IMG/VR virus record: IMGVR_UViG_3300042991_000019
Location: 1 to 23,361 of that record
Strand: one strand, 5' to 3'
DNA: 23,361 nt
From: a virus
Shown: positions 16,901 to 23,248 of the stretch, one piece after another
Layout of the letters: each line of letters begins with the position of its first letter
How positions within the stretch are numbered: the stretch's first letter is position 1
The notes under the pieces: model-generated
Databases searched by the model: none
Told to the model about the DNA's origin: nothing
Seen by the model: the letters and a program-made list of their open reading frames with translations, nothing else
Made by a program: the position numbers and the translations under genes

Positions 16901-17140
16901 ATTTCCAGTGGACGCATCAAAAGGCACCCACCAAACAGTTGTACCATCATCATGTATTTTACCACCTGTGGTAGCGTCTATAGTTATAGAACCTACTACC
17001 GCAGCCTGCTGCCCCCACCTACTATCGCTATTACGTGTAAGTGTAGCATCAGTATTAATTGTTATGTCGTCACCATTATTAAGGCCACTCTTAGTCGAGT
17101 CGTCAATGTTTAATGATGTCGAGAATGTCTGTGCAGCCAT
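13907..17140 (-). CDS. Large beta-helix-like structural protein, possible head/neck appendage
   Basis: This 1077-residue protein has no signal peptide or membrane helix. Residues 1 to about 230 are beta-rich, with WGQQAAVVGSITIDATTGGK and GTTVWWVPFDASTGN. Residues about 280 to 600 contain short, regularly spaced strands of the form 'TLTRVTNSELTDVVI', 'VLSCTNITITDMVF' and 'GIAITDCDAVTISGG'. These are typical of right-handed parallel beta-helices in pectate lyases and phage spikes. Cysteines recur at equivalent turns. The part after 640 looks like beta-sandwich modules. The last 70 residues (ending DANGNRTTVTQGS) resemble a short C-terminal domain seen on many phage structural proteins. Position between connector-type genes and the neck proteins suggests a head fibre, collar or whisker rather than a tail spike. 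Enzymatic activity cannot be judged. The ATG follows an AAAGGG site. Confidence 0.7.
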   Translation of the reverse strand: MAAQTFSTSLNIDDSTKSGLNNGDDITINTDATLTRNSDSRWGQQAAVVGSITIDATTGGKIHDDGTTVWWVPFDASTGNVPSLGTVDVADCTSVSGATGEFLGVWTALGVAPTAAASAMPSSGFVKFRSVSAAFVDNDVVTLPGSATITVNSTTGGQRGWLHLVHGEAEGITVPRLGEHEIEGDWFYLGTAAGTDDETFQFYVADRCPAIDVETGSGTNVWETWPAAGGTRSTQTNRAATDARGKVFKNNADGTCVFGIRTGITFGKTLPAGARLRVPNIHISSSTSADWTANTRNTALATRIDWSTFAAGAIKFSKVSVNGYIYLAQAYSAELTDVYALDQIYISECATEVLLTRCTVGVNDAVNAVAFIVASCFSGVTMTDCTGLSYEIEAGATGIAITDCDAVTISGGKYMAFGDNTPTVLTRGANYTGVITLTRVTNSELTDVVIIGAALRVLSCTNITITDMVFAHSIENITTSSTLATSAINISAASTNISVYGYGGNYASIANIHPYNAIVTIDASYNTLVQGIATKAAPYDCGSADACAGIIATTGNSSGTVARRCYCSNARSGAAANTNSDVRMTLVDVWGDGADTGLILNALDTNARGLRSATPTTGATAVYGTSFYDTFVSTTGGYLVLLCNEPTVLSGTKLVVTGGTPEFSATGRLLAPTVGDEATWEMDYFWLGITRLANAAPTFNGTNSANHIIEFQYDTGSGWSGTWLTATGTNLYDVGAITPTTGIKLKVRVRCTTASTTNAVINICVAAVTDATSYLTEYPLPKDSVASVLSILAGSRIQVYNVTTATEIANEVVTGTSWALAYDNGDEFSTDDVVRIRLTYQSGTTAARQYTYNTVAGSTGWIVYAAQVMLSTYASLGYDGSAATEFTLQASGVIEVDINDPDGTNEKRKLVAWFYYAVTTEVGIRDFFGRMELQDAGNAVIYQDGFTALELDNTSSMQLVLTDDTFRLYTDDASAWIKSTSTGGYGITSTSDKVYTVCGGLAPSEAQIKSWVMAAEIIPGWTMARLLRKVGAMTISKSSGNTGAGGTVVFRTLGDDADEMSATVDANGNRTTVTQGS

Positions 17141-17150
17141 GTGCTACCCT

Positions 17151-17588
17151 TTACTGGATACGCAGTATGCCGGTAGCATCCCATGCTATAGTAAAGTCTC
17201 CACCGCTAGAAGTCTTATTTGCAGCGAAGTCTTTGTAGCATACTAGCTTACTTGTAGCAGCTACGCCAGTGTCCTTATAGATGATTGCTCCACGTGCTGT
17301 AATAGTAGCTGTAGCCCATGTTAGATCATCTGCTGTGAAATACGCACGGTCATTAACTAAGTCGATGTCAACAACTACGTTAGCTAATGCCGCTCCACCA
17401 GTCGTATAACCACCACCACTTGCTACCTCTGCGCCAGATATAGCATTAATGTCTGCAAGATCCTCATGCGTATCTTGGTCAGGTGTATATACATCCGTAA
17501 CTAATAGAACTTTAAATGAATCGGTGCTTAGGTTAATGTCACCTACAGCAAGTCCTAACTTTAATGTGTTATATACTACGTTAGCCAT
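17151..17588 (-). CDS. Phage virion structural protein (widespread 145-residue family)
   Basis: This 145-residue protein begins MANVVYNTLKLGLAVGDINL. Its sequence runs through KVLLVTDVYTPDQDTHEDL, SGAEVASGGGYTTGGAALA, DIDLVNDRAYFTADDLTWA and GAIIYKDTG, and ends in GGDFTIAWDATGILRIQ. I recognise this pattern from many marine and freshwater tailed phages: 'kv.LvtssY.pd.d.h....di...e..g.GYt.gG..L.n' followed by 'v.w......arg.viY' and a final 'f.i.w...GilrI'. There it is annotated as a structural protein near neck or tail genes. The fold is probably all-beta, and its exact place in the virion is not known to me. The ATG has an AAAGGC site. The gene stands between the small connector and the large beta-helix protein and may help anchor the latter. 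Confidence 0.7.
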   Translation of the reverse strand: MANVVYNTLKLGLAVGDINLSTDSFKVLLVTDVYTPDQDTHEDLADINAISGAEVASGGGYTTGGAALANVVVDIDLVNDRAYFTADDLTWATATITARGAIIYKDTGVAATSKLVCYKDFAANKTSSGGDFTIAWDATGILRIQ

Positions 17589-17600
17589 GATTTGCCTTTA

Positions 17601-17861
17601 TTAAGTGTACATCACAGAGTCTAATTCAAACGGCTCTGTAATTGATTGTAAATCGCTTTGAAGTTGAGTAATAGTTTTGTTAAGAACTTCTAAATACTCA
17701 TTCCATTTGAACTCTTGCCCATCAATGTTGTATGATGGCTTAGGCTTTAGAAGGATATCACGCCTTGTTACTATTGCACGTGTAAGTGACTCGCGTATGA
17801 TAGATACATGATCTGAGTCAGAGAACTCAACAGTAGGTGGTACGTATGGAAGCTCTGGCAT
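17601..17861 (-). CDS. Small putative connector (gpW/DUF6148-like) protein
   Basis: This protein has 86 residues from the ATG. A TTG two codons further upstream (17867) is an alternative start, lying 5 bases from the GAGG site instead of 11. It is helical and hydrophilic. The middle reads LKPKPSYNIDGQEFKWNEY followed by LEVLNKTITQLQSDLQSITE. An 'sY.idGq...w..yle.l...i..l' pattern in a protein under 100 residues after the capsid gene is reminiscent of small phage head-completion proteins such as the gpW/DUF6148 type, which bind beneath the portal. The similarity is recalled rather than computed. The gene lies downstream of the inverted repeat after the capsid gene and is followed after 12 bases by the next structural gene. 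Confidence 0.6.
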   Translation of the reverse strand: MPELPYVPPTVEFSDSDHVSIIRESLTRAIVTRRDILLKPKPSYNIDGQEFKWNEYLEVLNKTITQLQSDLQSITEPFELDSVMYT

Positions 17862-17869
17862 AAACAAGT

Positions 17870-17898
17870 CACCCTCTACCTATAGGAGATAGAGGGTG
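17870..17898 (-). terminator. Inverted repeat after the major capsid gene (possible attenuator or RBS-masking hairpin)
   Basis: On the minus strand CACCCTCTA pairs perfectly with TAGAGGGTG (9 bp) around an 11-base loop. It sits in the roughly 60-base gap after the capsid stop. The T-tract after the stem is poor (ACTTGTTTATG), so it is not a textbook intrinsic terminator. The 3' arm contains AGAGGG, the only ribosome binding site candidate for the next gene, so the hairpin could instead mask that site or protect the 3' end of the capsid message. Confidence 0.5.
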
Positions 17899-17927
17899 CT
17901 TGCGGCACTAGTTAATTTTATTAACTA

Positions 17928-19097
17928 TTACTCGTGTGCGCTGATGACATACCAAGGAGCATAGACATAAGGAACGCCACGTTCGTCTGCACGGAACTGT
18001 GCAACAACGTCACGCTCAAATGCATCCTTGTCATGTGATGCAGAAATAACCTGCATCGGGAACAGTACGCGATACCGGAACGCCTTCTTGAAGTCACCGA
18101 TAAACCAGTACTTGTTAGCATCGCTAGCAGATACGCTAGCAGCTACCAGCCGACGCTTAACCCAAGGTGATGTTACAGGCTGCAACATACCAGCAACAGG
18201 GTTGTTACTCAGAGTCTGTGTTGTAGCACCAGACTGTGTAACACGAATCTCAGTCGCGTTAAGAATGTTACGTGCCGTAGCAATCTTAGCAGCGGTTGTG
18301 AGGATTACCTTCGGGTTAACCATGATCGGACGCGCTACTGACGCATCATTTGACATAGCTTCAAACGCCTGCATAGCAGCGTCAATGCTTGTCCAGTCAG
18401 TTAGAGCCTGTGTAATCTCGTTGATACGAGGATCGTTAGCATCCTCGACAGCGCTTACATAGGTGTTACGAGCAGTACCCTTACGTGTGAAGGTATTGGT
18501 GATGCCAAGAACAACGTCGAAAATACGACGCTCCTTGTTGAGTGCAAGAACCTCACCTACACGCTGGCCCATTTCGAGTACCTGACTCGTACGGTCGAAG
18601 AATATCATTTCGCGTGTAATGCCAATCTTTAGGCCACGCTTCTTGGACTGTGGTACATCAATGTAATCTTCACTGAACTTAACGTCAGGATACTCACCAC
18701 CCTCTTCAACTTCGATAGCGTCGTCGCTAATCTCAGCTAGCCCAGGGATACGTGTGTTGTCCTCACGTGACTTTTCGACAGTCACAAGCTGTTCACCGAT
18801 GTACTCGGGAGCAGAGTATGCTTCGTAGACAGATTGGAATACCATCTGCCCAGTGATGTTTGTGAATGCAGCCAGATTGACAGGTGCGACAGCTTCCTTG
18901 ACAGCTACGAAGGAAGAATCGTTGTTAGCGTTAGCCAGCTTACGCACACCATCAACGCCAAGTGTGGCGTCAGCGATGTCACGGATGCTAAGGTCCTCTA
19001 ACTTCAACTCTTTGCTCTTAATAGCCTCAACGATAAGCTCAGTACGTGACTGAATCTCTGCGGGAGTCTTGCAGCTTTCAAATACGGCAGTAAGCAT
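17928..19097 (-). CDS. Major capsid protein (HK97-fold type)
   Basis: This 389-residue protein has the features of an HK97-type major capsid protein. A helical N-terminal region of about 75 residues comes first. Next is a segment beginning NITGQMVFQSVYEAY, then a long charged loop EISDDAIEVEEGGEYPDVKF consistent with the extended E-loop. After that comes KKRGLKIGITREMIFFDRTS and the spine-helix region VGEVLALNKERRIFDVVLG. The C-terminal half (PIMVNPKVILTTAAK, then YWFIGDFKKAFRYRVLFPMQ) fits the A-domain, with the usual 'w..gd..kaf.yr...p' pattern near the end. The ATG follows an AAAGGAA site. It sits directly after protease, scaffold and decoration genes. A perfect inverted repeat follows it before the next gene, which may limit read-through. 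Confidence 0.9.
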   Translation of the reverse strand: MLTAVFESCKTPAEIQSRTELIVEAIKSKELKLEDLSIRDIADATLGVDGVRKLANANNDSSFVAVKEAVAPVNLAAFTNITGQMVFQSVYEAYSAPEYIGEQLVTVEKSREDNTRIPGLAEISDDAIEVEEGGEYPDVKFSEDYIDVPQSKKRGLKIGITREMIFFDRTSQVLEMGQRVGEVLALNKERRIFDVVLGITNTFTRKGTARNTYVSAVEDANDPRINEITQALTDWTSIDAAMQAFEAMSNDASVARPIMVNPKVILTTAAKIATARNILNATEIRVTQSGATTQTLSNNPVAGMLQPVTSPWVKRRLVAASVSASDANKYWFIGDFKKAFRYRVLFPMQVISASHDKDAFERDVVAQFRADERGVPYVYAPWYVISAHE

Positions 19098-19115
19098 TTG
19101 TATGTTTCCTTTATA

Positions 19116-19583
19116 TTACTTTAGTGCGACGGTGTTAAGTAGCTTAGCAATGACCTTGGTGCTGCCAGAAGCGGCGGCGACAAGAACACGTGCTACGGCG
19201 AGGTTGGCAGTTGCAACGCCAACAACATTGTTTGTTAGTGCGTTACCAGTATCCTTAGCTGCACCAACATACTGACCAACAGTGTATGCAGCGGCGGTGC
19301 AATCAAATTCATAGACGCCATCCATGTTAACGGCAAGGCGCAGGTCACGGTCGTCTGTAGAGGCGACGAGTGACCGACCTTCTGCAACACCTAGGAACGC
19401 AGCTACGAATGCAGCTTGTGTAGTGGCTAGGTCTGTATCCCATACCCAGCTAGGTGCAGCAAGTACCTTGCTTGCTGCGTACGCACAAAGTGCGCCTGGA
19501 AGAATGGTAGCGGTAGGCACTAGTGATGTAACGTGTACATCATAATGCTGCATTAGAACGGGACCAGTACGATGAATAGTCAT
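19116..19583 (-). CDS. Probable capsid decoration protein
   Basis: This 155-residue protein is rich in Ala, Val and Thr, with no signal peptide or membrane helix. It has alternating beta-type segments: ATILPGALCAYAASKV near 25 to 40, AAFLGVAEGRSLVAS near 61 to 75 and DGVYEFDCTAAAYTVGQYVG near 88 to 107. It ends in ARVLVAAASGSTKVIAKLLN. The pattern 'pG.l......FlGva......y.~G.yvg' is like small phage head decoration proteins (gpD-like or DUF2190-like), which bind the capsid surface after expansion. Position supports this, since it sits between the protease/scaffold and the major capsid gene, as gpD does in lambda. The start is an ATG with an AAAGGAA site. Confidence in the gene is high and in the role moderate. 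Confidence 0.7.
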   Translation of the reverse strand: MTIHRTGPVLMQHYDVHVTSLVPTATILPGALCAYAASKVLAAPSWVWDTDLATTQAAFVAAFLGVAEGRSLVASTDDRDLRLAVNMDGVYEFDCTAAAYTVGQYVGAAKDTGNALTNNVVGVATANLAVARVLVAAASGSTKVIAKLLNTVALK

Positions 19584-19602
19584 TGATTATTTCCTTTATA
19601 AA

Positions 19603-19962
19603 TTAATCGCGCTTCTTAGCGAGTGCGAGGACATCAGCCTTTGAAGCTTCCTTTTCAGGCTGCTTCTTACCACGTGCCTGTGCGGGTGGTAGTGCTGATT
19701 CTGTTTGTGTAGTGACCTTGCCAACCAATTCCTTACGATCAGCAACGAGTGATTCTACTAGCTTGGTGTCGCCCTTCTCTACAGCGGCGCGAACCTGTGC
19801 CTTAAAAATGTCTGAATGAACTTCAACAGGCACCTTAGCAAGTGCTTCGGCTACTGCTGTTTCAATTGCAACGTGCTTATCGACAGCATCGAGTGCAATA
19901 ACTTCGACTAGATCCTTGCGGTTCTTAGTCAGAGTTTCTAGTGTGATGTCTGCAAACTCCAT
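19603..19962 (-). CDS. Nested in-frame scaffold protein (internal start within the protease gene)
   Basis: Codon 265 of the protease gene is an ATG preceded by AAAAAAGG with eight bases between the GG and the ATG. This is the same kind of site used by the capsid and decoration genes of this window (AAAGGAA). Translation from there gives a 119-residue acidic/basic helical protein beginning MEFADITLETLTKNRKDLVE, with a Lys-rich tail. A scaffold made from an in-frame internal start of the protease gene is known from lambda (C and Nu3) and relatives. It supplies many scaffold copies for each protease copy. The start and its site are seen in the sequence; production of the short protein is inferred. 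Confidence 0.65.
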   Translation of the reverse strand: MEFADITLETLTKNRKDLVEVIALDAVDKHVAIETAVAEALAKVPVEVHSDIFKAQVRAAVEKGDTKLVESLVADRKELVGKVTTQTESALPPAQARGKKQPEKEASKADVLALAKKRD

Positions 19963-20754
19963 AGTGTGTTCCTTTTTTGATTCCTTGTGTAAACTATCTG
20001 CTGCCGTTGTTGCAGCTTCAGTTTGAGTTTTCGGTAAAAGCTTATTAACTTCTGTCAATAAGTCCTGTATCACTGGCGCTATTTCTACAGCCTGTTGCTC
20101 CTGGGTCAACGTCTTTCCTAGAGGCCAACGCTTCTCGTATGAAATTTCAATGAACGTACGTAGTAGGCGTTCTAGTTTACGTTCTTCATCTTCTTGCGTG
20201 ATCGTATCTGTTATAACGCCTTCTTTGAATAACCCCTCAGTTGTACCACCTACTGTAACGAATGCGATACAATCAACAGCATTAATCTTAGTCATCTTGT
20301 TCGTCTTGTCGTCGTAGTTACACCATGCTTCATGTGACAGCATTAGCTTCTCTGGCTTGTTCTTAGCCCACCACATGAACTGCTCAAACATAGGATGCTT
20401 CTCATTCAGTACAATATCACCGAACAACCCCTTGCTTTCTTTAAAGCAAGCGTTCTCAGTGAACCCAATCTTGTCGCTGGGATCACGTTGTCCATAGCTG
20501 ATATTGTCTGGAGTGTGGCCAACAACTATATCAATGTTGTTGTATAGTGTAGCAGCTTCTTTAGTAGCAGTCTCGTCATACGAAAACGGATCTTTCTGAC
20601 CCTTCTTCACATTCTTAGATTGCATACCAAGTAGGTGAACACCTTTTATCTTGTTACCTTCTATCTGGTACTTGCTACCACGCATAGCCTCTGCTATACG
20701 CTCACCAGTGTTTGGTGTAGCATCATCTTCATATACACGAACTAATGTACTCAT
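19603..20754 (-). CDS. Capsid maturation (prohead) protease fused to a scaffold region
   Basis: The first 185 or so of 383 residues look like a phage maturation protease of the herpesvirus-assemblin-like serine type. Candidate catalytic residues are His80 (in DIVVGHTPD) and Ser140 (in KLMLSHEAW). They are followed by the family's typical strand AVDCIAFVTVGGTTEGLF near 159 to 176, matching the 'vD.v..Pat..glf' pattern of these enzymes. The rest, from about 190 onward, is charged, helical and low in complexity (KEHTMEFADITLETLTKNRK, ending KKQPEKEASKADVLALAKKRD), as expected of a scaffolding domain. The protease would cleave scaffold and capsid N-termini inside the prohead. The gene starts in an ATGA overlap with the previous gene and has an AAGGAG site. 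It lies directly before the decoration and capsid genes. An internal start gives a separate scaffold product (see 19603-19962). Confidence 0.82.
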   Translation of the reverse strand: MSTLVRVYEDDATPNTGERIAEAMRGSKYQIEGNKIKGVHLLGMQSKNVKKGQKDPFSYDETATKEAATLYNNIDIVVGHTPDNISYGQRDPSDKIGFTENACFKESKGLFGDIVLNEKHPMFEQFMWWAKNKPEKLMLSHEAWCNYDDKTNKMTKINAVDCIAFVTVGGTTEGLFKEGVITDTITQEDEERKLERLLRTFIEISYEKRWPLGKTLTQEQQAVEIAPVIQDLLTEVNKLLPKTQTEAATTAADSLHKESKKEHTMEFADITLETLTKNRKDLVEVIALDAVDKHVAIETAVAEALAKVPVEVHSDIFKAQVRAAVEKGDTKLVESLVADRKELVGKVTTQTESALPPAQARGKKQPEKEASKADVLALAKKRD

Positions 20755-21053
20755 AGCTTTGTAGCTCCTTGTAATTTACCCATATCAATCTGTATTTGGG
20801 TAACTGTTTTGTTTATTTGGTCTAGTGTCTGTTTAACTTCTATAAGCTGTGACTGCTTCTCTTTAAGAAGTGCAATCTCAGTGGCGTGTCCAAATGCTGT
20901 TAGTGTCAGCCATACAAAAAATGGTGCAGCCAACGCATACACAACACCTATTAATTTAAAAAGATTTGTTGTGAAAAACCTCTGACGATCTTTAACATAC
21001 TCACAGTCCTTATGTTTCGTATGAGGCCGTGTCTCGTCATCTGCTATGCTCAT
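20751..21053 (-). CDS. Small membrane protein with C-terminal coiled coil
   Basis: This 100-residue protein has three parts. A charged N-terminus (about 30 residues, KHKDCEYVKDRQR) comes first, then one strongly hydrophobic segment near residues 33 to 54 (LFKLIGVVYALAAPFFVWLT). The C-terminal half has heptad spacing typical of a coiled coil (ALLKEKQSQLIEVKQTLDQI onward). The positive charge before the helix suggests a cytoplasmic N-terminus and an outward C-terminus. It starts at the ATGA overlap with the portal stop, has a strong GGAGGGAA site, and ends in an ATGA overlap with the protease start, so translation is coupled on both sides. The topology resembles inner-membrane spanins and some holin-associated proteins, but no family is recognised and no lysis genes are seen nearby. 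A role in head assembly at the membrane is equally possible. Confidence 0.8.
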   Translation of the reverse strand: MSIADDETRPHTKHKDCEYVKDRQRFFTTNLFKLIGVVYALAAPFFVWLTLTAFGHATEIALLKEKQSQLIEVKQTLDQINKTVTQIQIDMGKLQGATKL

Positions 21054-22630
21054 TGTGTATTCCCTCCGTCCCCGTCAGCACCACGTTGCCCACCGCCACG
21101 CTTAGTAAGACCATCACCACCATTAGTAGGATCACTAGTTGGTGAAGTATTACCAGCATCGCCGGGCATCGCTTCACCGGGTTGTTGCGTTGCACGATGT
21201 TTAATTTGATTGGATCTAGTAATTGTATAGTTGCGACCGTGTTTAGCTGCAATTTCTTGTGGTGAAGTAGCGTGTAGTCCTAACAGGATCGCATCTACAC
21301 GTGCTTCATCAAGCGCCTTACCTACAGCTAACCGTTTACCATTAAAGTACAACGCATACTTCTCTCTATTTTGTTCTACATTAATACCCATCAGCCCCTG
21401 TATTAACCAAAACAACTGTTCTACTCCGTTAAATAGCATTGTCTGTTCTGTCTCAAAGTTAGCTATTACTGGAGAGCCAGGAGTCAAAGGGTCTGTTGGC
21501 TCTGTTGTAAGTAGCCAATCGACGGGTAATACGAAACCGTTAGCAATGTGTGTCAACTCATGCTTAGCAATCTCAATGAACGACGCTGCATTAACAGTAT
21601 GTGACGGAAATGTATAGGTAGTGCCTTTAGGTGCATCTAGTACTGTACCCGGTCGAACCTTACGTGCAGCTATCGCACGTCCTGTGGTAGCATCTATACG
21701 ACCCATACCATCAGAATTACGATTTATCATATTCTGCACTTGTGGTGCAGTAGCTTTATCGTGACTGCGTACCATTGTTATAGCTGCTTGTACTGTCGCT
21801 AGCACAGAACTATTAACAAGTATTTTCTCTAACCTTCTAAAGTTAGACATACACGGCCAGAACGAAGAAATCCCACGCGGTGCGTTGTTATCTACATTAC
21901 GCTTATCAATGACTAATGTAGAAATGTCAATCTGTTTAGCCTCATCAGATGTTGGTTTATAGAATACTCCTTCTACAATTTCAACATCAACACTATTATA
22001 TTTAATACCAAACTCGTAGTCTGAATCATCTGACTCAATGAATCCAGGTTCTAAGAAACGAATTTGCGGTACATCACCTGGGAACACACGTACATATACT
22101 TCACCGTCACGGTCAGCCCTGCGCTGCCACTCATATAGACGCATGGTGAAGTTATTAGCTTTTGTAAAAGCTTTCCAATTTTGCTTCATCTTACGAATCT
22201 GTGCGTTCTCTTTGTTCTTCGATAGCTGTACAGGATCTTCACCTAGGTCCTCTGGATAGATATCAATGCGTACACCAGAGCCAACTATGAAGTTACGCTT
22301 ATGTAGCAGGACGTTCTTAGCTACTTCATTAGTATCACATAGTGTACGTGCAGCGTTACGAATAGCACTCAACTCTTGCAGCGTGTAGTCGTAGTACTGA
22401 GCACTAGAAGCTAAACGTAATGGCAGCCATCCGTCAAAGTTCTCATCGCCACTACCATCCATTTCAGCAGCTTCACGTGTAAGTATTGCACTATTTAACC
22501 CTAAATCTTCTGCTATCTTAGCTACTAATTTAGGATCACCATACGACTTTGAAAGATCGTACAATGTGTGAGAAAGCAGATGTAATGCTGCTTCCTCTAC
22601 CAAGTCAACTTGTGATGGTAAGTTAGACAT
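21050..22630 (-). CDS. Portal protein
   Basis: This 526-residue protein has the layout of lambda/SPP1-type phage portals, the ring at the capsid vertex through which DNA is packaged and to which the neck binds. The recognisable core is an N-terminal helical part with RNAARTLCDTNEVAKNVL near residues 91 to 108, then VGSGVRIDIYP near 116 to 126, then ADRDGEVYVRVFPG near 172 to 185 leading into IRFLEPGFIES. This is the portal pattern of a GDGE-type strand followed by a 'leP' strand. A long helix containing the SSVLATVQAAITM stretch corresponds to the stem and crown region. The C-terminal tail is Gly/Asp-rich and low in complexity. The length is typical. Its start overlaps the lipoprotein gene by 8 bases and its stop overlaps the next start as ATGA. 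The assignment also fits the position just before protease and capsid. Confidence 0.9.
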   Translation of the reverse strand: MSNLPSQVDLVEEAALHLLSHTLYDLSKSYGDPKLVAKIAEDLGLNSAILTREAAEMDGSGDENFDGWLPLRLASSAQYYDYTLQELSAIRNAARTLCDTNEVAKNVLLHKRNFIVGSGVRIDIYPEDLGEDPVQLSKNKENAQIRKMKQNWKAFTKANNFTMRLYEWQRRADRDGEVYVRVFPGDVPQIRFLEPGFIESDDSDYEFGIKYNSVDVEIVEGVFYKPTSDEAKQIDISTLVIDKRNVDNNAPRGISSFWPCMSNFRRLEKILVNSSVLATVQAAITMVRSHDKATAPQVQNMINRNSDGMGRIDATTGRAIAARKVRPGTVLDAPKGTTYTFPSHTVNAASFIEIAKHELTHIANGFVLPVDWLLTTEPTDPLTPGSPVIANFETEQTMLFNGVEQLFWLIQGLMGINVEQNREKYALYFNGKRLAVGKALDEARVDAILLGLHATSPQEIAAKHGRNYTITRSNQIKHRATQQPGEAMPGDAGNTSPTSDPTNGGDGLTKRGGGQRGADGDGGNTQ

Positions 22631-23246
22631 TGCGTGCGCTCTTTATGTACTCTTTCTCTGATGTTGTCATAGCATCTGACAGCATCTTGAACAGTTTATT
22701 ATTCTGCCAGTCAGGATCAACTTCTTTATATTTATCGAGTACAACTAGCAATCTATCAAACACCTTACGCTTCGTTGGAGACTCACCACCAAAGAAGTGT
22801 CCTACTTGTCCAAGCATAGCGCCAAGTGGATGGCTACCTAGTACAACCTGTCCTAGCTTACCAAATATAACAGCTAATGACGCTATAGATAGTCCATATA
22901 GTGCATAATTTGTAATAACCTCACCATCACTCTTAGCGTGCATTTGACTTTCAGTATGTGCGCCTTCTGGATCTACGCTCCACGTACGTTTAGAAACACG
23001 CGGTTGTGGTAGGTCCTCTAAGTCAATCTCCATAACACGCGCCATATTATACGCATGCTCTACCATAGCAGACGCTGCCCACATAATCGCAGGTGGAACA
23101 TCTGTAGCACTCTTTTCTTGTACGAAAGCACTAGCGGACTCTAAATCAGATAGAGATTGTGCAGCTTTCTCTTTCTGCCGCGTAGTAACGAACGTACCGC
23201 ACCCACTGAATAGGAGGATACTTACTGTTAGTAGCAACCAGCGCAT
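22623..23246 (-). CDS. Putative phage lipoprotein with an internal hydrophobic segment
   Basis: This 207-residue protein begins with a short hydrophobic signal (MRWLLLTVSILLFSGCG). Its lipobox-like end FSGC puts the candidate lipidated cysteine at residue 16. A second hydrophobic stretch of about 40 residues, rich in Gly, Leu and Val, lies near residues 113 to 152 and could be a membrane helix pair or an amphipathic region. The rest is charged and helical, ending in SDAMTTSEKEYIKSARNV. The start is an ATG with an AGGAGT site 7 bases upstream. The last 8 bases overlap the portal start, so it belongs to the same transcript. No family is recognised. A lipoprotein between the terminase position and the portal is unusual. 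Superinfection exclusion, an outer-membrane lysis role or a virion component are all possible and none is shown by the sequence. Confidence 0.8.
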   Translation of the reverse strand: MRWLLLTVSILLFSGCGTFVTTRQKEKAAQSLSDLESASAFVQEKSATDVPPAIMWAASAMVEHAYNMARVMEIDLEDLPQPRVSKRTWSVDPEGAHTESQMHAKSDGEVITNYALYGLSIASLAVIFGKLGQVVLGSHPLGAMLGQVGHFFGGESPTKRKVFDRLLVVLDKYKEVDPDWQNNKLFKMLSDAMTTSEKEYIKSARNV

Positions 23247-23248
23247 TA

